A stretch of 8,611 bases of DNA from DATDYA01 sp035289165 (GTDB taxonomy: Bacteria; Patescibacteriota; Patescibacteriia; Magasanikbacterales; GWA2-37-8). Where the stretch lies: the NCBI GenBank assembly GCA_035289165.1, contig DATDYA010000045.1:1-8611 (forward strand), in the 5' to 3' direction. Below the pieces are notes generated by a model. That model did not search any database. It was not told the DNA's origin and worked only from the letters and a program-made list of their open reading frames with translations. A program made the translations under genes and the position numbers. Positions 1 to 5,096 of the stretch are shown here, piece after piece; positions within the stretch are counted from its first letter, which is position 1; each line of letters begins with the position of its first letter.

Positions 1-69
1 GCGGTCGAGCCGTCGACCGCCGATGCCCATGGCCGAGTAGCCTCAGGCACCCACCCCCACCCCCAGTAA
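1..69 (+). CDS. Possible 3' end of a GC-rich coding region (partial)
   Basis: One frame is open from base 1 to a TAA at 67-69 and would encode a 22-residue tail ending in GTHPHPQ. Most third codon positions are G or C, as expected for coding DNA with this composition. A terminator-like structure follows at 106-174, which fits the end of a plus-strand gene. No domain can be recognised in so short a tail. The stretch could equally be structured non-coding RNA, because it contains an 8-bp hairpin (1-8 with 13-20) and a 6-bp hairpin (62-67 with 73-78). The first line is about 73% GC by hand count, unlike the rest of the window except the right edge. Low confidence that it is coding. Confidence 0.25.
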   Translation, partial: AVEPSTADAHGRVASGTHPHPQ

Positions 70-105
70 TTCACTGGGCGGTCATCGCTCTTCCAACCGC
101 AGAAG

Positions 106-174
106 CCACCCCGCTTCTCCCCATGAGTCCAAGGTCTGGACTTAAGGGGAGGAGGGTTTACCGGGGTGGTTTTT
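106..174 (+). terminator. Long nested hairpin with U-tract, probable intrinsic terminator
   Basis: Bases 106-113 pair perfectly with 162-169 (8 bp, CCACCCCG/CGGGGTGG) and are followed directly by TTTTT at 170-174, the layout of a Rho-independent terminator on the plus strand. Inside it, 114-122 pair with 146-154 (9 bp, one G-U), and 126-131 pair with 137-142 (6 bp, 5-base loop). An unpaired GGTTTAC (155-161) bulges on the 3' side. A competing 6-bp hairpin (101-106 with 113-118, AGAAGC/GCTTCT) would disrupt the base of the terminator. This is much more elaborate than the simple 8-9-bp terminators elsewhere in the window, so it may be an attenuator or the end of a structured RNA. The bases from 175 to 220 hold nothing I recognise. 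Confidence 0.6.
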
Positions 175-222
175 GCTTTAAAACTTTATTCTCCCGTTTG
201 ATTAGACCAGTGCCTTTGACAA

Positions 223-252
223 ATAATTGTATTTCCTAAAAAATACAATTAT
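223..252. repeat. Perfect 12-bp inverted repeat in promoter
   Basis: ATAATTGTATTT (223-234) and AAATACAATTAT (241-252) are exact reverse complements separated by CCTAAA. The repeat spans the spacer and borders the -10 of the proposed promoter. That is where a dimeric repressor would bind, so an operator is a reasonable inference. Chance in AT-rich DNA or a weak RNA hairpin are alternatives. It matches no operator consensus I know precisely. Confidence 0.6.
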
Positions 253-255
253 AAC
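227..255 (+). promoter_or_regulatory. Putative promoter of the baeRF-like gene
   Basis: TTGTAT (227-232), a 17-base spacer and TATAAC (250-255) give a usable sigma-70-type promoter with a start point near 262, leaving a leader of about 10 bases before the ATG at 273. A perfect TTGACA also lies at 216-221, but no good -10 hexamer sits 16-18 bases beyond it (only TAAAAA at 15). The chosen elements overlap a long inverted repeat at 223-252. Confidence 0.4.
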
Positions 256-272
256 TATTAACTTATTGCCCT

Positions 273-818
273 ATGCAAATAAAAAACGGGTTGCCGAAAT
301 TTAGAAATGAGACAGCCCTGATTATTGTTTCTGGCACAAATGACGCACGCTTATTTGAAGCCAAAAACGGAGAAATAAACGAAACAGGATACATTAAAGC
401 CGAGAAACCAGACTACTCGGATCGTGAAGGACATTTTAAAGTTCGCTCAGCCAGTAAAGCGATGCGCTCTGGTGCTGTCTACGAAGACAAGGAACATATA
501 GTGAAAAAAGATTATTTTAAAACTTTACGGCCTATACTTAAACGATACACCAACGAAAATGAACCTACTTACCTATATCTTTTTTGTCCCCAACCGATTA
601 AAGAAGAAATAAGGAATGTTTTTCCACCAGCTTTGCAATCCAAATTAACCCTAGTTGAAACCGGCAATTACAATCACCGCCACCCCTTCGATCTTTTGGA
701 GAAGATCCAAGTATTAGATAAAAAACGAAAGGTGCTGCAAAATTACCAAACGGAGGCAAAAAAGATTTTAGATAAATTCCAAAGCATCGGAACCTACCTA
801 CACCAACGCTTATACTAA
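273..818 (+). CDS. baeRF / host-attachment-like protein
   Basis: This 181-residue soluble protein has no signal peptide or membrane segment. The N-terminal stretch LIIVSGTNDARLFEAKNG (residues 16-33) is a beta strand, a GTxDARLF turn and a second strand. That resembles the start of bacterial archaeo-eukaryotic release-factor-like (baeRF) proteins, also annotated as 'host attachment' proteins. A charged segment with DYSDREGHF (residues 47-55) follows, then an alpha/beta middle ending around residue 125, and a C-terminal block with NHRHPFDLLEKI (about 134-145) and a basic helical tail. Family members are related to eRF1 domains and are thought to act on translation or ribosomes, but the function is not established. 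No GGQ peptide-release motif is present. There is no Shine-Dalgarno sequence; the first Met is used. It lies upstream of, and is separately transcribed from, the peroxiredoxin gene. The family call is from memory of motifs, so moderate. Confidence 0.55.
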   Translation: MQIKNGLPKFRNETALIIVSGTNDARLFEAKNGEINETGYIKAEKPDYSDREGHFKVRSASKAMRSGAVYEDKEHIVKKDYFKTLRPILKRYTNENEPTYLYLFCPQPIKEEIRNVFPPALQSKLTLVETGNYNHRHPFDLLEKIQVLDKKRKVLQNYQTEAKKILDKFQSIGTYLHQRLY

Positions 819-821
819 AAG

Positions 822-838
822 ATTTCAAAGGTTGAAAT
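822..838. repeat. 7-bp inverted repeat over the peroxiredoxin -35
   Basis: ATTTCAA (822-828) and TTGAAAT (832-838) are perfect reverse complements around AGG. The right arm contains the -35 hexamer TTGAAA of the next promoter, and the repeat starts just after the stop of the preceding gene. It could be an operator for the peroxiredoxin gene or a weak hairpin at the 3' end of the upstream transcript; no U-tract follows. Confidence 0.5.
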
Positions 839-860
839 AACATTGCTTTTCTGATAAAAT
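832..860 (+). promoter_or_regulatory. Promoter of the peroxiredoxin gene
   Basis: TTGAAA (832-837), a 17-base spacer and TAAAAT (855-860), preceded by TG at 852-853, make an extended -10 promoter. Transcription would start near 867, giving a leader of about 23 bases. The leader contains a 6-bp hairpin (874-879 with 885-890) that includes the A of the start codon, and no Shine-Dalgarno sequence. Confidence 0.7.
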
Positions 861-889
861 GTGAAAGTGGTTTTAGTATTACAAATACT

Positions 890-1471
890 ATGGAAACGAC
901 TAATAAACACCCGCTAATCGGCCAACCAGTTACTGACCTGGAACTGGAAGCCTTTTATAATAACGAGTTTAAAAAACTTAAGTTATCTGACTACCACGGT
1001 AAATGGACAGTATTATTCTTTTACCCAGCGGATTTTACCTTTGTCTGCCCAACGGAGTTAGAAGAACTGGCTGACCACTACGTCGAGTTTCAAAACATGG
1101 GTGTGGAAATTTTAAGCGTCAGTACTGATACTACCTTTGTACACAAAGCCTGGCATGACCATTCGCCCGCCATTAAAAAAATCCAATACCCAATGTTGGC
1201 TGATCCGACTGGCAAACTTTGTCGAGAAATGGGTGTCTATATAGAGGCGGAGGGGCTGGCCCTACGCGGGACGTTTATTATCGACCCGGAAGGGGTTTTG
1301 CAAGCTTACGAAGTAAACACTAATAACATCGGAAGAAGTGCGTTTGAATTAATCCGTAAAATCCAAGCCGCCCAATTTGTCCGCGAACATAAAGGAGAAG
1401 TGTGTCCGGCTAGCTGGCGACCGGGTAACCAAACCCTAAAACCAGGTATTGAACTGGTTGGTAAGATATAA
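890..1471 (+). CDS. ahpC: Typical 2-Cys peroxiredoxin (AhpC/Prx1 family)
   Basis: A complete 193-residue thiol peroxidase that reduces H2O2, organic hydroperoxides and possibly peroxynitrite in the cytoplasm. The peroxidatic cysteine is C53 in DFTFVCPTE, in the FxxVCPTE context of the Prx1/AhpC subfamily. The resolving cysteine is C172 in GEVCPASW near the C-terminus, so the typical head-to-tail dimer with intersubunit disulfide is expected. The conserved Arg of LRGTFIID (R127) is present. The thioredoxin fold spans about residues 8-140, followed by the 1-cysPrx C-terminal arm. I see no GGLG or C-terminal YF motif, the features of peroxide-sensitive eukaryotic forms, so a robust bacterial-type enzyme is expected. 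No AhpF, thioredoxin or thioredoxin reductase gene is adjacent, so the reductant is unknown. It is a single-gene unit with its own promoter and terminator. Confidence 0.95.
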   Translation: METTNKHPLIGQPVTDLELEAFYNNEFKKLKLSDYHGKWTVLFFYPADFTFVCPTELEELADHYVEFQNMGVEILSVSTDTTFVHKAWHDHSPAIKKIQYPMLADPTGKLCREMGVYIEAEGLALRGTFIIDPEGVLQAYEVNTNNIGRSAFELIRKIQAAQFVREHKGEVCPASWRPGNQTLKPGIELVGKI

Positions 1472-1475
1472 CCAA

Positions 1476-1505
1476 AACCCTGTCTCCGGACGGGGTTGTT
1501 TTTTT
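1476..1505 (+). terminator. Intrinsic terminator after the peroxiredoxin gene
   Basis: Bases 1476-1484 pair with 1489-1497 (9 bp with one G-U) around a TCCG tetraloop. A run of seven T follows at 1499-1505. It begins 5 bases after the stop codon. The 3' arm and T-run also supply the -35 of the folD promoter. Confidence 0.85.
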
Positions 1506-1524
1506 GGTTTAAAAATGCTAGAAT
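1496..1524 (+). promoter_or_regulatory. Promoter of folD, overlapping the upstream terminator
   Basis: TTGTTT (1496-1501), a 17-base spacer and TAGAAT (1519-1524), with TG at 1516-1517, form an extended -10 promoter. The start point would be near 1531, only about 6 bases before the ATG at 1537, so the mRNA is nearly leaderless and has no room for a Shine-Dalgarno site. Confidence 0.65.
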
Positions 1525-1536
1525 ACGGTCACAAAT

Positions 1537-2388
1537 ATGGCTAAACTGATTAAAGGCAAGGAAATCGCCGCCAAAATTGAAGCCCGCCTTATCAAGCGGG
1601 TAAAAAAAATAAAGGCTAGAGGCTTACAACCAAAACTGGCGGTTATTTTTGTTGGCGACCACAAACCATCCGAAACGTACATTAGAAAAAAACAAGAAGC
1701 GGCCGAACGAGTGGGTCTGGGTTTTTCTTTGCACACCTTTCGGTCTTCGATTGAAAAAAATAAATTAATCGGTGAAATAAAAAAAATTCAAACCGATCCG
1801 AATCTCGCGGGGCTGATTGTTCAACTCCCCTTACCAGAAAGGCTGTATACCTCGGATGTATTAAACGCGATTAGCCCAAACGTGGACGTAGATTGCCTTA
1901 CGGACACCAATGTTGGTAAATTAGTCATGGGAACCAATTTTCTTTATCCACCGACGCCTGAGGCCGTTCTAGTGGCTTTAAACGATACTGGGACAACGAT
2001 CCAAGGGAAAAATATTACCATTCTGGGCACCGGTCCTCTAGTCGGCCGGCCTTTATCCATTATGCTCATGAACGAGGGGGCTTCAGTTACGACCTGCAAC
2101 AAACGAACAAAAAATGTTAGAGAGAAAACTCTGACAGCAGATATCGTGGTTTCGGCAGTTGGCAAAAAGAACCTAATCCGTGGTAATATGATAAAGAAAG
2201 GCACAATTGTTATTGATACGGGCATTAGCTATATTGGTGAAAAAATGTACGGTGACGCTAATGCTAAAGAAGTAAGGAAAAAAGCGAGTTATTTTACTCC
2301 AACTCCGGGAGGGATTGGGCCGATTACGGTGGCTTTACTTCTACAAAATACCGTGATTTGCGCGGAGAAAAAAATACATAAAAAGTAA
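1537..2388 (+). CDS. folD: FolD: methylenetetrahydrofolate dehydrogenase / methenyl-THF cyclohydrolase
   Basis: A complete 283-residue cytoplasmic FolD, close to the usual length, interconverting 5,10-methylene-THF, 5,10-methenyl-THF and 10-formyl-THF. The N-terminal catalytic domain has SETYIRKK (45-52), with Y48 and K52 spaced like the catalytic Tyr/Lys of E. coli FolD. VQLPLP (95-100) supplies the conserved Gln, and DVD (117-119) the folate-contacting Asp. The Rossmann half has ILGTGPLVGRPLS (162-174), ADIVVSAVG (201-209), VIDTGI (225-230) and TPGGIGPITVALLL (256-269). Several usual residues differ: GRS is GTG at 163-165, PCTP is PPTP at 138-141, and DVDG is DVDC at 117-120. The Arg/Ser of the GRS segment normally contacts the NADP 2'-phosphate, so cofactor preference may be altered (inference). 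The next gene starts 2 bases after the stop. Confidence 0.93.
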   Translation: MAKLIKGKEIAAKIEARLIKRVKKIKARGLQPKLAVIFVGDHKPSETYIRKKQEAAERVGLGFSLHTFRSSIEKNKLIGEIKKIQTDPNLAGLIVQLPLPERLYTSDVLNAISPNVDVDCLTDTNVGKLVMGTNFLYPPTPEAVLVALNDTGTTIQGKNITILGTGPLVGRPLSIMLMNEGASVTTCNKRTKNVREKTLTADIVVSAVGKKNLIRGNMIKKGTIVIDTGISYIGEKMYGDANAKEVRKKASYFTPTPGGIGPITVALLLQNTVICAEKKIHKK

Positions 2389-2390
2389 AT

Positions 2391-2909
2391 ATGATGAGAA
2401 GAACCAACTCTGGTGGTGAACAACTACCTCTATACGCGCCGCATGACAGTAGCCGAGCAGGAAAAAGAAGTGGTGAAGTTACACCAGTTAAAATACGAAA
2501 AGGCTTCCGGGAAATTTTAGAGATCCTCGAAGATACGCCGATCGAGGTAATGGAGAAAAAAGGAATTAAATTTAAAAAAGGTCCGAGCGGGACTGTGGAG
2601 TGTTATTGGAGTTCATTTGATCCAGAAATTAGGGAGGATTTGGATGATCGAGGCATAACGCCTCCTGAGGATTGGGAAAGATTACAACATATAAGGACTT
2701 CAAAAAAACCGGCCTTAATGTATGAAAATGTACGATACGCAGAAGAGATACCTGGCTATTTAAACTGGCGCATCGTAACCTTCCGACTTTCTAATAATAC
2801 TATTAAAGCGGTTGGAAAGGTAAAAAGAGGAGAGATCTGTGAATTCCGAGTATTGGAAGATCCAAACACCAATATTCCGCCCGATTTCTTTAAAAAGAAG
2901 CCAAGATAA
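2391..2909 (+). CDS. Protein of unknown function, coupled to folD
   Basis: I do not recognise this 172-residue protein. The first 35 or so residues are polar, basic and probably disordered. The remainder is predicted alpha/beta: a helix around 39-56 (FREILEILEDTPIEVMEKKG), a segment with ECYWSSFDPEIREDL, and strands around 126-155 (NWRIVTFRL, CEFRVLED). It ends in a basic Phe/Lys tail. There is no signal peptide, membrane segment or cysteine cluster. Its start is 2 bases after the folD stop, so it is probably co-transcribed and translationally coupled; ATG codons at 2391 and 2394 are both possible. The last 20 bases overlap the end of the convergent dihydrouridine synthase gene, and no terminator is visible between them. 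Confidence 0.75.
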   Translation: MMRRTNSGGEQLPLYAPHDSSRAGKRSGEVTPVKIRKGFREILEILEDTPIEVMEKKGIKFKKGPSGTVECYWSSFDPEIREDLDDRGITPPEDWERLQHIRTSKKPALMYENVRYAEEIPGYLNWRIVTFRLSNNTIKAVGKVKRGEICEFRVLEDPNTNIPPDFFKKKPR

Positions 2910-3828
2910 ACTGTAACTCATCAATTGTATTAATCTTTACTAACTTCATCCGGATCTCCTTCAGGGAGATCTTTCGGTTTATAAAGCGATCGCCTTTGAA
3001 ATACCAAACCAAATGCTTGCGGAAAGTGGTCATACTACCTTCGCCGTAATGTGCTAAGTGCAATTCAGCATGTCTTAAAACAGTTTGTTTTATTTCTTCA
3101 ATAGTTGGGATCTTGTTAGAGAAAATCCAGGGGTTGCCAATCACTCCACGGCCAATCATTACACCATCCGCCCCGGTTAAATCTAAACACTTCTTGATAT
3201 CTTCTTTAGATTGGATATCTCCGTTAGCAATCACGGGAATCTTTAAAACTTCTTTTACCCGCCCAATCATTTTCCAATTAGCTACCCCCGTATAAGCTTG
3301 TGTCTTAGTCCGACCGTGAATGGTAATAGCATCTGCCCCCGCCTCTTCCAAGCGTGGGGCGAAATCCAAAATGTCTTCTTCTCTACTCCAACCAAGTCTG
3401 GTCTTTATGCTTAAGGGAATACCAAGATTTTCTTTTTTTAATTCTTGTACGATCTTTACGGCTCGAGCCGGATCTTTCATGAGCGCCGCACCCGCATCAT
3501 TTTTACCCACGATCTTCGGAACTGGACAGCCCATGTTAATGTCAATCCCATCGGGTTCAAATTTATCTACCACAAGACGAGCGGCTTGCCGAAGTGATAA
3601 CGGATCGGAACCGAAGATTTGGATAATAATCGGGCGCTCGATATTTTCGAACTCACACATTTTTAAAGTTTTGGCACTATCTCGCAGCAAAGCCTCACTA
3701 CTCACCATTTCTCGAAAAACCACAAAATCTGGGCCAGAGACCTCTCGACAAATACGACAAAACGGGCTATCGGTATGATCAGCCAGGGGGGCAAGGGCGA
3801 TTAGGGGTAACTTATCTAGCCAAGACAT
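2890..3828 (-). CDS. dus: tRNA-dihydrouridine synthase (DusB-like)
   Basis: A complete 312-residue FMN enzyme that reduces specific uridines of tRNA to dihydrouridine using NAD(P)H. The TIM barrel begins with LIALAPLADHTDSPF (9-23), the usual FMN-binding start. The catalytic Cys is C101 in NMGCPVPKIVGKNDAGAAL, a good match to the Dus signature GCPxxKVxxxxxGAAL. Further FMN/tRNA-contacting motifs are SIKTRLGW (140-147, K142 and R144), TIHGRT (169-174, H171 and R173), ANGDI (201-205) and MIGRGVIGNPWIF (224-236). The GNPW end and the short helical C-terminal tRNA-binding domain (about 245-312) suggest DusB/NifR3 rather than DusA or DusC. It is read divergently from the NUDIX remnant/5'-nucleotidase unit. 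Its last 20 bases overlap the end of the convergent unknown gene. Confidence 0.95.
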   Translation of the reverse strand: MSWLDKLPLIALAPLADHTDSPFCRICREVSGPDFVVFREMVSSEALLRDSAKTLKMCEFENIERPIIIQIFGSDPLSLRQAARLVVDKFEPDGIDINMGCPVPKIVGKNDAGAALMKDPARAVKIVQELKKENLGIPLSIKTRLGWSREEDILDFAPRLEEAGADAITIHGRTKTQAYTGVANWKMIGRVKEVLKIPVIANGDIQSKEDIKKCLDLTGADGVMIGRGVIGNPWIFSNKIPTIEEIKQTVLRHAELHLAHYGEGSMTTFRKHLVWYFKGDRFINRKISLKEIRMKLVKINTIDELQFILASF

Positions 3829-3835
3829 ATTAAAT

Positions 3836-3864
3836 TTGAAAAAAATCGTCTAGTGATGTAAAAT
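3836..3864 (+). promoter_or_regulatory. Promoter of the NUDIX remnant / 5'-nucleotidase unit
   Basis: TTGAAA (3836-3841), exactly 17 bases, then TAAAAT (3859-3864). These are the same hexamers and spacing as the peroxiredoxin promoter. It would start near 3871, giving a leader of about 39 bases before the remnant reading frame. No other promoter is obvious before the nucleotidase gene, so it probably drives that gene. Confidence 0.6.
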
Positions 3865-3875
3865 AGCAAAGTCAA
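3847..3875 (-). promoter_or_regulatory. Putative promoter of the dihydrouridine synthase gene
   Basis: Read on the minus strand: TTGACT (3875-3870), a 17-base spacer and TAGACG (3852-3847). The start would be near 3840, about 12 bases before the ATG at 3828. An alternative extended -10 (TGCTATTTT, 3868-3860) has no good -35. It overlaps the divergent plus-strand promoter almost completely, so the two may interfere with each other. Confidence 0.4.
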
Positions 3876-3909
3876 GAAATTATACCTTAATTTAGCAAAA
3901 AATTCAAGT

Positions 3910-4020
3910 ATGGACGATAAAAAACATATTGTCGCCATAACCGCGGTGATTAAAAACCAGGCGGGAGATAAATTTTTAATGTTAAAACGAAGTGAAACAA
4001 AAATCGCTTTTAAACAATAA
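3910..4020 (+). pseudogene. Truncated NUDIX hydrolase (N-terminal remnant)
   Basis: An ATG-started frame of 36 codons ends in TAA at 4018-4020. Its product contains VAITAVIKNQAGDKFLMLKR (residues 8-27), the typical first beta-hairpin of a NUDIX domain (V.a.v.n..g..LL.kR). It then reads SETKIAFKQ and stops. In intact enzymes this point is followed by the PGxWxxPGG segment and the NUDIX box (GX5EX7REUXEEXGU), which are absent from all frames here before the next gene at 4024. The likely explanation is a deletion that removed the catalytic part and brought the nucleotidase gene close. Known NUDIX enzymes clean up oxidised or non-canonical nucleotides, a role thematically close to the neighbouring nucleotidase. 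It could survive as a translated leader peptide; the sequence alone cannot exclude that. Confidence 0.7.
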
Positions 4021-4023
4021 CCT

Positions 4024-4869
4024 ATGGCTACTGAATTAATTTGCAATCCAGAAAAATTTGATTCACTACTAGCCGCCCTAAAAAAAGACGGCCGAGAAAA
4101 ACTTCATGTCGTAGCAGATTTTGATGGTACTTTAACTTCGACGATGGTAAACGGCAAACCAGTGCCATCAACAATTTCCATACTGCGGGACGGAGACTAT
4201 CTGACTCCAGAATACCGAAAAAAAGCCCATGAATTATATAATTACTACCGACCGTTTGAAGACGACCCGAACTGTCCGATTGAAAAAAGGGAAAAAATGA
4301 TGCACGAATGGTGGACCAGGCATTTTGATTTACTCGTGAGAACTGGTTTAACTCGGCAGGATCTGGAAAGCGTAGTAAAAAATGCCAGTTTAACCTTAAA
4401 ATCTGGCGCCAAAGAATTTTTAGATTTACTGTTTGAAAATAACATACCACTATTAATTATATCTTCCAGCGGAATTGGTGACACAATTAAAATATTTTTA
4501 GAGCAACAAAACCTCTTAAGAAATAATGTTCATGTTATAACTAATTCTTTTATCTGGAACGATGACGGCTATGCGGTGGGTGTTAAAGAGCCAATTATTC
4601 ATGCCCTTAACAAAGATGAAACTTCTCTCGCCCACTATCCCCTTTTTGAAACTATTAAAAACCGAACTAATATTCTACTTTTAGGTGACGGCACTGGTGA
4701 CGCCATGATGGCGCAGGGATTCGCAAGCGAAAACATCCTAAAAATTGCCTTCATCCATCGCCATAAAGCGGAAGAGAAAAAATTCTGTGCCAGTTTATTT
4801 GATGCCTTAATTGAAAACGAAAACTATGATTGGGTTAATAAAATAACCAGAGAGATAATCGCGGGCTAA
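4024..4869 (+). CDS. HAD-family 5'-nucleotidase (UMPH-1 / cytosolic 5'-nucleotidase III-like)
   Basis: A complete 281-residue cytoplasmic HAD phosphatase. HAD motif I is VVADFDGTLTS (29-39), with nucleophile D32 and acid/base D34. Motif II is LLIISSSGIGD (143-153). Motif IV is LLLGDGTGDAMMAQG (218-232), with Mg2+-binding D222 and D226. The cap follows motif I and contains YRKKAHELYNYYRPFEDDP (64-82) and MHEWWTRHFDLL (93-104), the layout of pyrimidine 5'-nucleotidase UMPH-1 (PF05822). KEPIIHALNKDE (188-199) matches the conserved pre-motif IV region (GKPIHTFNK type) with candidate motif III lysines. The expected reaction is dephosphorylation of pyrimidine (UMP/CMP) or methylated nucleoside monophosphates. 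That fits a nucleotide-scavenging lifestyle, but substrate specificity is inferred. It starts 3 bases after the NUDIX remnant and has no Shine-Dalgarno site. No terminator is seen after it. Confidence 0.82.
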   Translation: MATELICNPEKFDSLLAALKKDGREKLHVVADFDGTLTSTMVNGKPVPSTISILRDGDYLTPEYRKKAHELYNYYRPFEDDPNCPIEKREKMMHEWWTRHFDLLVRTGLTRQDLESVVKNASLTLKSGAKEFLDLLFENNIPLLIISSSGIGDTIKIFLEQQNLLRNNVHVITNSFIWNDDGYAVGVKEPIIHALNKDETSLAHYPLFETIKNRTNILLLGDGTGDAMMAQGFASENILKIAFIHRHKAEEKKFCASLFDALIENENYDWVNKITREIIAG

Positions 4870-4887
4870 CCTGTTGATAACTCGAAT

Positions 4888-4916
4888 TTGACAGCCTGGT
4901 TCCTAAATGTTAATCT
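4888..4916 (+). promoter_or_regulatory. Promoter of the cobalamin-uptake operon
   Basis: A perfect -35 TTGACA (4888-4893), a 17-base spacer and TAATCT (4911-4916) with TG at 4908-4909 (extended -10). Transcription would start near 4923, just before the riboswitch aptamer. Confidence 0.7.
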
Positions 4917-4930
4917 CCCTATACCAAACA

Positions 4931-5050
4931 ATCTAAAAGATATTTGTGGAAGTGAGGTTTAATTCCTCCACTGTGCCGCAACGGTAATGCCCTGTAAATA
5001 CAGGGACAAGTCCGGTCTTCAAATGTCTTACTATCCCGAGCAGGAAAGCG
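4931..5050 (+). promoter_or_regulatory. Cobalamin riboswitch (aptamer and start of expression platform)
   Basis: The core CTGTGCCGCAACGGTAATG (4971-4989) matches the conserved L5/J region of cobalamin aptamers, and AAGTCCGG (5008-5015) matches the first half of the B12 box. Closing stem: 4939-4946 with 5020-5027 (8 bp, one G-U). P4-like stem: 4952-4957 with 4965-4971 around TTTAATT, with one bulge. L5 mini-stem: CCG/CGG (4976-4978 with 4982-4984). P6-like stem: CCCTGT/ACAGGG (4990-4995 with 5000-5005). The aptamer is compact, with about 89 bases between the closing-stem ends, and the second half of the B12 box is degenerate. It should bind B12 in the nascent mRNA and switch off the downstream uptake genes. 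Confidence 0.85.
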
Positions 5051-5067
5051 GTTTTTAGACTCTTTTT

Positions 5068-5093
5068 TCTCTGCTTGTGGGCAGAGATTTTTT
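5068..5093 (+). terminator. Riboswitch-controlled intrinsic terminator
   Basis: TCTCTGC (5068-5074) pairs with GCAGAGA (5081-5087) around TTGTGG, followed by six T (5088-5093). It ends 3 bases before the ATG at 5097. A competing antiterminator pairs CGAGCAGG (5037-5044) with TCTGCTTG (5070-5077), 8 bp with two G-U, occupying the terminator's 5' arm. With B12 bound the terminator should form; without it, transcription proceeds. Confidence 0.8.
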
Positions 5094-5096
5094 ATT

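Noticed and set aside
18..54. Words resembling the 3' half of 5S rRNA (CGCCGATG, CCCATG, GAGTAG, AGGCA)
   Set aside because: The helix between them is far too short, the conserved upstream GAACUC segment is missing and the spacing is wrong, so I treat the resemblance as chance.
216..221. Perfect TTGACA as the -35 of the first gene
   Set aside because: No acceptable -10 lies 16-18 bases downstream; TTGTAT-17-TATAAC fits better, though TTGACA may still contribute.
3..239. Frame open from base 3 to a TAA near 240
   Set aside because: It runs straight through the terminator hairpin and U-tract and reads as low-complexity Pro/Arg sequence with no recognisable domain.
4028..4484. Two minus-strand frames inside the nucleotidase gene
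   Set aside because: The plus-strand gene has clear HAD motifs across this interval; the antisense frames have no recognisable features.
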